Source: Alphaproteobacteria bacterium (GTDB taxonomy: Bacteria > Pseudomonadota > Alphaproteobacteria > TMED109). From it: a stretch of 63,376 bases of DNA. The notes beneath the pieces are model-generated. The model saw only the letters and a list, made by a program, of their open reading frames with translations, ran no database searches and was not told the DNA's origin. The stretch lies in the NCBI GenBank assembly GCA_021296265.1, contig JAGWAT010000013.1, forward strand, positions 2,606 to 65,981, in the 5' to 3' direction. Shown here piece by piece: positions 25,914-34,547 of this stretch. How positions within the stretch are numbered: position 1 is the stretch's first letter; every line of letters begins with the position of its first letter. The translations under genes were made by a program, and so were the position numbers.

Positions 25914-27629
25914 ATGCATCTACTAACCAAACTGACGATCGGCGTGCTCGTGAGCCTTGGGTTCGCGACGTCTGCGTTAGCTCAGGGTATTGACATCCTT
26001 GCGGCACCGAAGCAGCAGCCGAACTACGTGTCGGACGACATGCTGCTTAACGCCGACAAGGACCCAATGAACTGGCTCCACTACGGCCGAGACTACGAGA
26101 GCACCCGGTACGCCCTGCAGACGGCGATCAACCAGGACAACGCCTCGGAACTTGAGGCTGAGTGGTACCTGTCGTTCGGAACCCTTGAAGGGCAGGACAG
26201 CCAGGGCGTCGCCGTCGGCGGCACCCTCTACGTGACGACGTCGTTCAACCGCGTGATCGCTGCCGATGGCCAGACTGGTCTGATCAAGTGGAAGTACGAG
26301 CGCGAGCTGCCGGCCGACGTGTACCCGCAGCTGTGCTGTGACGTCGTGAACCGTGGCGTCGCCCCGTACAAGGACAACGTCTACCTCGCAACGCTCGATG
26401 CCCACCTGGTCGCTCTTGACAACGCGACCGGTGAAGTCGTGTTCGACAAGACCGTTGGTGACTACACGTACGCCGAGACCTTCACCGTCATGCCGATGGC
26501 GCTAGACGGCAAGATCATCATCGGCACCGCCGGTGCCGAGTACGGTGTCCGCGGCTGGCTCCGCGCCCTCGACCACGAGACCGGTGACACGATCTGGAAC
26601 ACCTACACCATTCCGGGTGAAGGCGAGCCCAACAACGACACCTGGGCCGGTGAATCCTGGAAGTACGGTGGTGGCTCGACGTGGATCACCGGTTCCTACG
26701 ACCAGGACCTCCACCTGCTCTACTGGCCGGTCGGCAACCCGGGCCCGGACTTCGACCGTCACGTCCGCCTCGGTGACAACCTGTACTCGAACTCCACGAT
26801 CGTGGTTGACCCCGACACGGGCGAGCTCAAGTTCTGGTTCCAGTACACCCCGAACGACCCGTATGACTACGACGGTGTAAACGAGGTGATCCTGGCCGAC
26901 ATCGACGGCAAGAAGGTCTGGCTGCACGGTGACCGGAACGGCCACCTCTACTCCATCGACCGTACCAACGGGAAATGCAACTGGGTGGTTCCGCTCGGCC
27001 GGATCAACTGGACCCCTGGCTTCAAGGACAACTGTCGTCCGATCATGGCCTGGGAAGAAGGCGGAGACCCGGCGATGGACGTGGTCTACGACCGTCGGAC
27101 CAACGACATTGCGCCCTCGCTTGACGGCGGGAAAGAGTGGCACCCGATGGCCTACTCGCCGCGCGTGAACATGGTCTACGTCCCGACCTACAACTTCTCG
27201 ATGGACCTCCAGGCGAAGAAGATGGAATGGCGTCGTGGCGAGTGGTACCTGGGCGCGAAGGTCCTGACCTTCAACAAGGGTAACGGCGCGGTGAAGGCGT
27301 ACGACGCCTCGACCGGTGAGCTGACCTGGATCCGTCCGCACAGCACGCCCGCAACCGGCGGCATGATGGCGACGGCCGGCGGCCTCGTCTTCTACGGCGA
27401 CGCGGAAGGCTTCTTCCACGCAGTCCGCGACGACACCGGTGAGGAACTCTGGTCCTTCAACGTCGGCACCGGCGTGCACGGCAACCCGACCTCGTTCACC
27501 GCTGGCGGCAAGCAGTACATCACGATTGTCGTCGGCGCTGGTGGTGGTGGCATCTGGCCGCTCACCTTCGGCGAGTGGCTCCAGAACCACACCAAGGGCG
27601 GCGGCATGTTCGCCTTTGGCATCGACTAG
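25914..27629 (+). CDS. lanthanide-type PQQ-dependent alcohol dehydrogenase
   Basis: 571 residues; ATG at 25914 is 8 bases after GGGAGGA. Signal peptide to about residue 23 (ATSALA). The eight-bladed propeller has vicinal Cys141-Cys142 (LCCDVVNRG), metal ligands Glu209 (GAEYGVRG) and Asn275 (GNPGPDF), catalytic Asp318 and an extra Asp320 in PYDYDG. That extra Asp marks lanthanide enzymes (XoxF, PedH) and is absent in calcium MxaF. The GNPGPDF...GDNLYSNS segment is more like the ethanol-type branch than classical XoxF, so I do not give a symbol. The gene is richer in GGT and CGT codons than its neighbours, which suggests high expression. A strong terminator follows. Confidence 0.9.
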   Translation: MHLLTKLTIGVLVSLGFATSALAQGIDILAAPKQQPNYVSDDMLLNADKDPMNWLHYGRDYESTRYALQTAINQDNASELEAEWYLSFGTLEGQDSQGVAVGGTLYVTTSFNRVIAADGQTGLIKWKYERELPADVYPQLCCDVVNRGVAPYKDNVYLATLDAHLVALDNATGEVVFDKTVGDYTYAETFTVMPMALDGKIIIGTAGAEYGVRGWLRALDHETGDTIWNTYTIPGEGEPNNDTWAGESWKYGGGSTWITGSYDQDLHLLYWPVGNPGPDFDRHVRLGDNLYSNSTIVVDPDTGELKFWFQYTPNDPYDYDGVNEVILADIDGKKVWLHGDRNGHLYSIDRTNGKCNWVVPLGRINWTPGFKDNCRPIMAWEEGGDPAMDVVYDRRTNDIAPSLDGGKEWHPMAYSPRVNMVYVPTYNFSMDLQAKKMEWRRGEWYLGAKVLTFNKGNGAVKAYDASTGELTWIRPHSTPATGGMMATAGGLVFYGDAEGFFHAVRDDTGEELWSFNVGTGVHGNPTSFTAGGKQYITIVVGAGGGGIWPLTFGEWLQNHTKGGGMFAFGID

Positions 27630-27653
27630 GAAGTTCGCACCTGCGATTCTTCT

Positions 27654-27688
27654 GGGGGAAGGCAGCGCGCTGCCTTCCCCCTTTTCTT
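27654..27688 (+). terminator. rho-independent terminator after the PQQ dehydrogenase
   Basis: GGGGGAAGGCAG (27654-27665) pairs fully with CTGCCTTCCCCC (27670-27681) over a CGCG loop, followed by TTTTCTT. This is the clearest intrinsic terminator in the window. It would separate abundant dehydrogenase mRNA from the weaker downstream binding-protein and cytochrome genes, or act as an attenuator between them. Confidence 0.9.
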
Positions 27689-27740
27689 CTACCTATATAT
27701 CTGCACCGGACTGATCCCCCTTTAATCCGGAGTCGACCCC

Positions 27741-28565
27741 GTGAAACTGATTTCCACCTGCGCCGCCGCGTGCGTGCTGGCGTTCACCATGAGTCTGGAC
27801 GCGCAAGCCGAAGACGCACTCGACAAAATCGAGACGCGCGGCATCCTCACCATCTGCGCCGACCCCTATAACTGGCCGCACAGCTCGTCGAGCGACTACC
27901 CGCGCGGCTTCGACGTTGAGATCTTCTCGCAGATCGCTGCCAACAACGGCTGGCAAACCGAACTTTACTGGTCCAACACCGGCACCCGGGGCGGTCTCGG
28001 CAGAGCGCTCCGCAATTCGATCGCCAAGGGCCGCTGCCAAATCTTCGCAGGCATTGCAATCCATCCGGACAATGTTGACGAGATCGGCGAAAAGGGCCTG
28101 GTGTTCTCGGCACCGTACCTGGGCCTTGCCTACATTCCCGTGGTCGACCCCGAACTGGCGGAAGTTACTTCGCTCGAAGAAATCGCCCAGCACACCGACA
28201 TCGGCGTGGCCATGTCGACTGCCATGGACGGCTACCTGATCGACAACGGCATTGAACGCGAGCTTTATCTCGGCAACCGACGGGTCCTAGACGGGCTGCG
28301 CAACCGCGAGACCAAGGCCGCCATGGTGTGGGCACCCGCCCTTGCCATTGAACGCCGACGGCACAAGGACGCCAACTATTCGCTGATCGATGCTTTCGAA
28401 CCGATCTCGGGACTCCGCTGGAATGTGGGCGCCGCCATCCCCGGCAGCGAAACCCGCTTGATCGATTTGATCAATTCCGAACTGGCGACCATGCTGGCCA
28501 ACGGCACCATCGAGTCGATCGTCACTGGTTATCAGATTCCCTACTTCGCGCCGTTCCCTGGCTGA
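27741..28565 (+). CDS. XoxJ/MxaJ-like periplasmic binding protein
   Basis: 274 residues: signal peptide to about residue 23 (DAQA), then a type 2 periplasmic-binding fold with ETRGILTICADPYNWPHSSS, PRGFDVEIFSQIA and GVAMSTAMDGYLI. Members encoded after lanthanide or calcium methanol dehydrogenases (XoxJ, MxaJ) are thought to help maturation of the dehydrogenase rather than import a solute. The position directly after the PQQ dehydrogenase and before a cytochrome c supports that. It starts 111 bases after the dehydrogenase, beyond the terminator. Confidence 0.8.
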   Translation: MKLISTCAAACVLAFTMSLDAQAEDALDKIETRGILTICADPYNWPHSSSSDYPRGFDVEIFSQIAANNGWQTELYWSNTGTRGGLGRALRNSIAKGRCQIFAGIAIHPDNVDEIGEKGLVFSAPYLGLAYIPVVDPELAEVTSLEEIAQHTDIGVAMSTAMDGYLIDNGIERELYLGNRRVLDGLRNRETKAAMVWAPALAIERRRHKDANYSLIDAFEPISGLRWNVGAAIPGSETRLIDLINSELATMLANGTIESIVTGYQIPYFAPFPG

Positions 28566-28590
28566 CGCGGCTGTGGCCTGGATGACTCCC

Positions 28591-29061
28591 ATGGATTCTC
28601 TCTCCCTACGCCGAACTCCCCTGCTTCTTGTCTGCGCAGCTGCCGCTTGCCTGCTGCTTGCGCAGAACGCGGTCGCCGCCGAAGACCTCGGCTACGGCGG
28701 CGAAGACGACATCGAAAACCCGCTGGAAGGCGACGCCGCGGCGATTGAGCACGGCAAGGAGCGCTACAGCGCCCGTTGCGGCTTCTGCCACGGCAGCCGC
28801 GGCATCGGCGCGAAGGGCCCCTGCCTCAGCTGCAACAAGTTCAAGAAGGGCGGCGGCAGGAATCTCGACATCTATTCCGTGATCGCGGGCGGCCTCACGA
28901 TCAATGGTCGTCCGACGCAGATGGGTGGGTTCTCGCGCACCCTTTCGGACGACGACATCTGGTCGATCATCGCCTACTTGCGCAACGAGTACACGGACCG
29001 GGTCGCCAGGGGCGAGTTCGAGGAAGGCTACAATCCGATCGTGGAGGAAGCGCAGCGGTAA
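28591..29061 (+). CDS. XoxG-like cytochrome c for the PQQ dehydrogenase
   Basis: 156 residues from ATG 28591 (in-frame starts at 28573 and 28582 are possible). Signal peptide (LLLVCAAAACLLLAQNAVAA), then a single heme motif CGFCH followed by GSRGIGAKGPCLSC, an extra CxxC without histidine also found in cytochromes that accept electrons from PQQ alcohol dehydrogenases. A Met ligand is likely in GRPTQMGGF. It should carry electrons from the dehydrogenase to the oxidase in the periplasm. It is the third gene of the dehydrogenase - XoxJ - XoxG arrangement. Confidence 0.82.
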   Translation: MDSLSLRRTPLLLVCAAAACLLLAQNAVAAEDLGYGGEDDIENPLEGDAAAIEHGKERYSARCGFCHGSRGIGAKGPCLSCNKFKKGGGRNLDIYSVIAGGLTINGRPTQMGGFSRTLSDDDIWSIIAYLRNEYTDRVARGEFEEGYNPIVEEAQR

Positions 29062-29149
29062 CGGTCGGGCCGCCCGGCGCCCCCGCAGTTGTTCCCCTAA
29101 CCACCGCAGCGGAGCCTATCCCTGCGCCCGTCACCTCATGGTGGCGGGC

Positions 29150-29887
29150 TCAGAAGGTTTCGAAACGTCCCGAAGACGCGGTCGCCCGCCGGGCCGGGCG
29201 GTCCTGAATGGCAACGGGCAAACCGATCTCGCGCAGCAGCTTTTGCTGGATCGCTGCCGCGAAATCCCGATAATCGTCCGCCACCATCAGGAATGCACCG
29301 GCACCGCCGATGACGCTGTGCTCGAAGTAGTCATCGAGAAACGGCTCTTCGTTCAGGATCGCGAGGCCATTGACCGTGACTCCCTGCTCGATCGCCTGAT
29401 CGCGGAGCGACATGGGGTGTACGCCGTTGTTGGCTCGTCCGTCGCCCGAGACATCGATTACCCGGCGGTTGCCCTCGAACCCGTTGGTCGCCAATTCTCC
29501 CATGGCGAATTCGATCGCGCCGGCGATGGAGGTCTGACCGCCCGGTATCGCCCGGGGTGCCGTGCGCAACTCGCGCGAGAATGCGACGGCGTCCGCGGTG
29601 CTCCGGATCACGCGCCATCCAGTCACCGGTGCTTGCTCACGATTGTCCGACCACTGCATCACGAGCACCGCCAACCCTCCAGGCCCGACAGAGCGGATCG
29701 CGTCGAGCACTGACGGATTTCGAAACGCTGCGGCGATTCCCCCCATTTGCAGGCGGTATTCCTGTTCGTCCACGCTCGACGAGACGTCGATCGCGATGAT
29801 CAGCTCCATGTCCACCGGTTCCGCTGCAGCCGCGCATTCGGCGGCCGCCAGGACGGCAACCGCCAACAGGCCCCACGAGAGTTTCAT
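29150..29887 (-). CDS. DUF1194 protein with von Willebrand A domain
   Basis: 245 residues from the ATG at 29887, which overlaps the stop of the HEAT-repeat gene as ATGA. Signal peptide MKLSWGLLAVAVLAAAECAAA, then a VWA domain: MELIIAIDVSSSVDEQEY has the DxSxS metal-ion site, and the later TSIAGAIEFAM and DVSGDGRANNG segments are typical of DUF1194. These are secreted or periplasmic metal-dependent adhesion domains. VWA proteins are also encoded in methanol dehydrogenase clusters (MxaC, MxaL), so a role in maturing the neighbouring PQQ enzyme is possible but unproven. Confidence 0.82.
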   Translation of the reverse strand: MKLSWGLLAVAVLAAAECAAAAEPVDMELIIAIDVSSSVDEQEYRLQMGGIAAAFRNPSVLDAIRSVGPGGLAVLVMQWSDNREQAPVTGWRVIRSTADAVAFSRELRTAPRAIPGGQTSIAGAIEFAMGELATNGFEGNRRVIDVSGDGRANNGVHPMSLRDQAIEQGVTVNGLAILNEEPFLDDYFEHSVIGGAGAFLMVADDYRDFAAAIQQKLLREIGLPVAIQDRPARRATASSGRFETF

Positions 29888-31287
29888 CGCATGACCGGCA
29901 CATCCGTGCCAAGTGCCGCCAGTGCCCACGCCGCCGCCAGGCGAACCTCTTCGGCCTGGTCGTCCAGCGCCGTATGCAGCGCATCGGCGGCCTCGGTGGC
30001 GCCGACGCTCCCCAGTGCTTCAGCTGTCAGTGCTCGAACCTCCGAATCGTCGCTGGCAAGGTACGGCAACAGGTACACGGCAGTGTCCGCAGCCACCGGG
30101 CCAAGTTCGATAACGGTGGCCAGCACGCCAGGGAGCAGGAGTCGATCGCCGTATTCCAGGACGATGGCGAGTTCCGTCAATGCCCCGGCTCCCACGTTAC
30201 GCAGCGCCTGGATGACCGCCCAGCGAACATTCTCGTCCCGATCTGCCAGCGCCGACACCAGCTCGGGGACCAGATCGGCAACTGCTGCGGATCCCATTCC
30301 CCCCAGCGCGTCGGCCGTCGCGCGCCGAATGCGCGAGTCCGGGTCTCGCAGCAGCGGTGCCACCAGCAGCGCCCCCGACTGCCCGTCCTCACCGAGATCG
30401 GCGAAACCCTTGACCGCTTCGTAGCGCACCCTCGGATCGGGATCGGCGACGAGTTCACCAAATACCTGCAGGGAAGCTTCCACGATCGCACGCCGAAGCG
30501 AAGGATATCCCCGCAGGCGTTCCGCCGATGTCATCGCCTTGGGCCAGATCTGCGCCTGCGGATCGGTGAGCCAGCCCGACTCGCCGGGCCAGTTCCGATC
30601 CCCGGCAATGCGACGCAGGCACAGAAGTGCCAGGGCCCGCATCTCCGGATCTGGATCCCGGGTGATCGGCGCCACACGCGGAACCGCGACTCCGGCGCGG
30701 GCACCGTGCGCGGCGAGGCCCTTCAGCGCACTCAGCCTCTTGGCGCGGTCAGAATCGTCCAACACCTGCATCAGAGCCGCAACCGCGACCGGTCCCATCT
30801 TGCCGAGGGTCGACGCGGCGGAAGCCCGAACCGCGGCGTCGGGATCGTCCAACAAGCCGACCAGCGCCGGTGTGGCCACAACCGCCTTGAGGCCGAAGCT
30901 TTCCATGGCGCCCGCCGCCGCCCACCGAATTTCCGGGTGCGGATCGTCAAGCAGTTCAATCAGGGCAGTGATGGTCACGTTCGCCCGGCCACTGATGCGT
31001 TCAAGCGCGCGAATGACCCGAATGCGAACAACGTGGTCTGACTCGTGCAGCGCCGATGCGATCAACGCGTCGATGGCGGTATTGGCGTTGGATCCGAGTT
31101 CACCAAGCCGTACTGCCGCCCTGGCGCGATCGTGGGCAGTGGCAGCCTGCAACTTGGACACCAGGGCCGAGATCTCGTCGAGCGTAGCCGCGCGCGAAGG
31201 CGACATCGAAACAAGGACTACGGCAAGGGGCAGCAGGGCCCGGAAGACTCGAGGCACGGCAGGACAACAGACACGGAAAACGTTCAT
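29884..31287 (-). CDS. exported HEAT-repeat protein
   Basis: 467 residues from the ATG at 31287, chosen because it begins a signal peptide (VFRALLPLAVVLVSMSPSRA). The remainder is a continuous array of PBS-lyase-type HEAT repeats of about 31-38 residues, with units such as DDPDAAVRASAASTLGKMG, DPDSRIRRATADALGGMG and SDDSEVRALTAEALGSVG. Such solenoids are protein-binding scaffolds. The longer frame to 31509 has no signal-like start and is rejected. It is coupled to the VWA gene, and the pair converges with the alcohol dehydrogenase cluster. Confidence 0.8.
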   Translation of the reverse strand: MNVFRVCCPAVPRVFRALLPLAVVLVSMSPSRAATLDEISALVSKLQAATAHDRARAAVRLGELGSNANTAIDALIASALHESDHVVRIRVIRALERISGRANVTITALIELLDDPHPEIRWAAAGAMESFGLKAVVATPALVGLLDDPDAAVRASAASTLGKMGPVAVAALMQVLDDSDRAKRLSALKGLAAHGARAGVAVPRVAPITRDPDPEMRALALLCLRRIAGDRNWPGESGWLTDPQAQIWPKAMTSAERLRGYPSLRRAIVEASLQVFGELVADPDPRVRYEAVKGFADLGEDGQSGALLVAPLLRDPDSRIRRATADALGGMGSAAVADLVPELVSALADRDENVRWAVIQALRNVGAGALTELAIVLEYGDRLLLPGVLATVIELGPVAADTAVYLLPYLASDDSEVRALTAEALGSVGATEAADALHTALDDQAEEVRLAAAWALAALGTDVPVMR

Positions 31288-31759
31288 CGCATCATTCCAA
31301 GCCCGAGCGGCTCCGTCAAACCTCGCTTGAGCCTGCCAGATCAGATCTCGATTCGATGCGGAACCCCCCGACCCGATCCGGTTCGCGGCCCCAGCCGCTT
31401 TGGTCGGCCATGGACGCGGGTCCGTAGCCTCCACCGCCTGTGGGGCGGCCAGCATGACCGCGGTCGCCACATCCACCGGCGTCGCCCTGATGGCGAAAGC
31501 CCTCGGCATCTACGCAGTCTCTCGCCCCCGACTAGCGCCAGTGACCGTACCCGGCAGACACCCTGAACAATGGATTCGGCGGAGGATCAGCTTGCGCGGA
31601 ACTCCGTGACAGCGTTCTACAGAATGCGGCGATGCATCGGCTTCGGACCGGTTGCCTCGCAAGCCGGCGGTCCGTGCGGCGTCAGACGTACGATCGGAGT
31701 CTCTCCGCGTAGGATACGGCACCGCCCCGGCCCCGTGACCCGCTCCAGGACACCGACCC
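31288..31759. other. intergenic region, no supported gene
   Basis: About 470 bases between the divergent HEAT-repeat and enoyl-CoA hydratase genes. Frames on either strand show no motif. It should hold both promoters; none is clear by eye. No repeat or mobile-element end was noticed. Confidence 0.45.
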
Positions 31760-32590
31760 ATGGACCAGCAGACGCCGACGAACCCTCCTGCCGTCACCAA
31801 CTGCACGTTCGAGCTTCAAGACCGCACCGCCCTTCTCGCATTCGACCGCCACGATGTGCGTAATGCGCTCACGGGTACGAAGATCCTGGAGGATCTGCTG
31901 GCCGTGACGGCCTGGATCAACCGGTCACGGGCCGTTTCCGTTCTGGTCCTGACCGGCAACGGGAGTGCGTTCTCGGCCGGGGGCAACGTGAAGGACATGC
32001 GCGACCGGTCCGGCGACTTCGATGGTCCCGTGCAGGACATCGAACATGCATACCGGCACGGCATCCAGCGCATGCCGCGCGCGATCTCGAACCTCGACAT
32101 CCCCGTGATTGCCGCCGTGAACGGCCCGGCGATCGGCGCCGGCTGCGATCTCGCCTGCATGTGCGACATCCGGATCGGCGGCGATTCCGCGCGATTCGCC
32201 GAGAGCTTCGTGAATCTGGGCATCATCCCCGGCGACGGGGGCGCATGGTTCCTGCCGCGGGTAGTCGGCATGCAGCGGGCGGCCGAAATGACGTTTACCG
32301 GACGCACGGTGGGGGCTGAGGAAGCGCTCGCGGTCGGTCTGCTGCTCGAAGTGGTGCCGGATGATGAACTCCGGCATCGGGCGCTTGAGCTGGCGGCCAC
32401 GATCGCTTCCAAGCCACCCATCACGCTCCGGTACGCCAAGCGGCTCATGCGGATGGCACAGTCCATGCCGCTCGACCAATTCCTGGACACCTGCGCCGTG
32501 TACCAGGGCGTGGCCCACCAAACGGATGACCACCACGAAGCTCTCGCGGCATTCTTCGGGAAACGTCCGGGCGTCTATCGAGGCCGCTGA
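31760..32590 (+). CDS. enoyl-CoA hydratase/isomerase family protein
   Basis: 276-residue crotonase-fold enzyme. Oxyanion-hole segments are GNGSAFSAGGNVKDM and NGPAIGAGCDLACMCDIRI; FVNLGIIPGDGGAWFLPRVVG carries the acidic residue used by hydratases, and AEEALAVGLLLEVVPDDEL and TLRYAKRLMR follow. It would act on acyl-CoA in the cytoplasm. The second catalytic glutamate of true hydratases is replaced by Asp in PGDGG, so isomerase or another crotonase activity is also possible. It ends 8 bases before the tRNA-Ile gene, which is on the other strand. Confidence 0.85.
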   Translation: MDQQTPTNPPAVTNCTFELQDRTALLAFDRHDVRNALTGTKILEDLLAVTAWINRSRAVSVLVLTGNGSAFSAGGNVKDMRDRSGDFDGPVQDIEHAYRHGIQRMPRAISNLDIPVIAAVNGPAIGAGCDLACMCDIRIGGDSARFAESFVNLGIIPGDGGAWFLPRVVGMQRAAEMTFTGRTVGAEEALAVGLLLEVVPDDELRHRALELAATIASKPPITLRYAKRLMRMAQSMPLDQFLDTCAVYQGVAHQTDDHHEALAAFFGKRPGVYRGR

Positions 32591-32598
32591 CACCCACG

Positions 32599-32675
32599 TG
32601 GTGGGCCCGGCAGGACTCGAACCTGCAACCTAACCGTTATGAGCGGTCAGCTCTGACCAATTGAGCTACGGGCCC
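32599..32675 (-). tRNA. tRNA-Ile2 with CAU anticodon
   Basis: 77-nt gene with encoded CCA. Acceptor GGGCCCG pairs with CGGGCCC; D stem GCUC/GAGC; anticodon stem GACCG/CGGUU around CUCAUAA; T arm GCAGG-UUCGAGU-CCUGC. CAU normally reads Met, but the GGGCCCG acceptor and overall sequence are those of the alphaproteobacterial isoleucine tRNA whose C34 is changed to lysidine by TilS to read AUA. Its place after rpoD supports that. An elongator tRNA-Met cannot be ruled out by eye alone. Confidence 0.88.
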
Positions 32676-32687
32676 CGCGGGGATCGA

Positions 32688-34547
32688 TTACCGGTCGTCA
32701 AGAAAGCCTTCGAGCTTCTGCCGCCGGGAGGGGTGCCGCAGCTTCCGGAGGGCCTTGGCCTCGATCTGGCGGATCCGCTCACGCGTGACGTTGAACTGCT
32801 TGCCAACCTCTTCCAGCGTGTGGTCGGTCTGGGTGCCGATGCCGAATCGCATCCGGATGACCCGGTCCTCGCGCGGTGTGAGCGATGACAGCGCCCAAGA
32901 CACCTGCTCGCCAAGCTTGGCGCGGACGACGGCCTCGTCGGGCATCATCGCGTTCTCGTCGGCAATGAACTCCCCGTAGTTGGTGTCCTCGTCCTCGCCG
33001 ACCTGCTTGTCGAGGCTGATCGGTTCCTTCGAGATCTTCATCACCCGGCTGACCTTCTCCAGCGGCATGCCGAGCTTCTCGGCGATCTCCTCCGGCGAGG
33101 CTTCATGGCCGCTCTCGTGCAGGATCTGACGCTGGGTCCGGATGATCTTGTTGATCGTCTCGATCATGTGCACGGGGATGCGGATCGTCCGCGCCTGGTC
33201 AGCGATCGAGCGCGTGATCGCCTGGCGAATCCACCAGGTTGCATAGGTTGAGAACTTGTACCCCAGGCGATACTCGAACTTCTCCACCGCCTTCATCAGG
33301 CCGATGTTGCCTTCCTGCATGAGATCCGGGAACTGCAGGCCGCGGTTGGTGTACTTCTTGGCGATGGACACGACGAGCCGCAGGTTGGCGGCAATCATCT
33401 CGCCTTTTGCCTGCTCGGATTCGTGCTCTGCGCGGTGCACGCGCCCCACGATGGCACGGAACTCCTGCGGGACCAGCTTGCTTTCTTCCGCCACGGTCCG
33501 AATGGCCGCACAGGAGGCCTGCAGCCGTTCCGTCGCCCGCTCGCGTGCTTCGGGGTCCTTCACCCGGATCAGCTTTGCCAGCTGGGCAACATCCAACTCG
33601 TTGGCCGAGTACTGCCGCAGGAATTCCGACAGGGTGGCGCCGCTTTGCTCAACGAGGGCGCGCAGCTTCCCTTCGGCACGCGTAAGTTTGCGGTTCCACT
33701 CGTACAGCTCGTCGGCGAGTTCCCGCGTCTTGGCCGGCATGAGGAAGAACTCACTCAGCAGTCCCACCGACCGGGCGCGCGCACGGCGGCAGCGTAGCTC
33801 AGTGGTCTTCGGAAGCGGCTTCCCTTCAGCCGCGTACCGGATCCGGCGTGCATGCACCTTGTCCAGCCCGACCTTGATCCCCCCGAGCTCCGCCAGAATG
33901 GTCATCACGGCCGGCCGGACCGTCTTTTCCATCGACGCCACCGACTGCTTGGCACCGCCGGTGGTCGGCGTCGGTTTGCCATCCTTGGTCGAAGGTGCGG
34001 CCGGCGACGCCCGATTAGACATGAGCGCGTGGGTCGCCTCGAGATCAATCACTTCGCGGAACGGGACTTCCTTGGCCTCGATCTGCCGTTGCCACTCGAT
34101 CACGCAGTCGAGGGTCCGCGGGCTTTCGATCAGGGCCTCGACCGCCTTCCTGCGACCGATCTCCATCCGCTTGGCGATCGCGATCTCGCCCTCCCGCGTG
34201 AGCAGGTCGATCCCGTTCATGTCCCGGAGGTACATCCGCACGGGATCGTCGGTCCGGCCCGTGATCTCATTCGGCTGTGCGGGGGTACGTGCCGGCGAGT
34301 CGATCACGCCACCAGGCAGCGGCGCGCTCTTCTCGTTGGGGACCTCATTTGGCTTCAGCACCCGAATCGAACTCGCGGTGAAGTAGCCGTGAATCTTGTC
34401 GAGATTCTCGACCATGTCGGCCGGTACGGCCTCCGCGATCTCTTCCGTGCTGACCCAGCCGCGCGCCATGGATTTCTGAATCAGGGCGCGCACCGCTTCC
34501 ATCCCTGCTTCCCGGGTCGCCGCGGCACTGGTGTCGGCTTTACTCAT
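32688..34547 (-). CDS. rpoD: RNA polymerase primary sigma factor RpoD
   Basis: 619 residues. The start at 34547 overlaps the dnaG stop as ATGA. Domains in order: region 1.1 ([15 protein letters not shown]), region 1.2 ([22 protein letters not shown]), a non-conserved insert of about 200 residues, region 2 with [38 protein letters not shown] and [12 protein letters not shown], region 3, and region 4 with [29 protein letters not shown]. It directs transcription of housekeeping genes. The yqeY - dnaG - rpoD order is conserved. Confidence 0.97.
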   Translation of the reverse strand: MSKADTSAAATREAGMEAVRALIQKSMARGWVSTEEIAEAVPADMVENLDKIHGYFTASSIRVLKPNEVPNEKSAPLPGGVIDSPARTPAQPNEITGRTDDPVRMYLRDMNGIDLLTREGEIAIAKRMEIGRRKAVEALIESPRTLDCVIEWQRQIEAKEVPFREVIDLEATHALMSNRASPAAPSTKDGKPTPTTGGAKQSVASMEKTVRPAVMTILAELGGIKVGLDKVHARRIRYAAEGKPLPKTTELRCRRARARSVGLLSEFFLMPAKTRELADELYEWNRKLTRAEGKLRALVEQSGATLSEFLRQYSANELDVAQLAKLIRVKDPEARERATERLQASCAAIRTVAEESKLVPQEFRAIVGRVHRAEHESEQAKGEMIAANLRLVVSIAKKYTNRGLQFPDLMQEGNIGLMKAVEKFEYRLGYKFSTYATWWIRQAITRSIADQARTIRIPVHMIETINKIIRTQRQILHESGHEASPEEIAEKLGMPLEKVSRVMKISKEPISLDKQVGEDEDTNYGEFIADENAMMPDEAVVRAKLGEQVSWALSSLTPREDRVIRMRFGIGTQTDHTLEEVGKQFNVTRERIRQIEAKALRKLRHPSRRQKLEGFLDDR

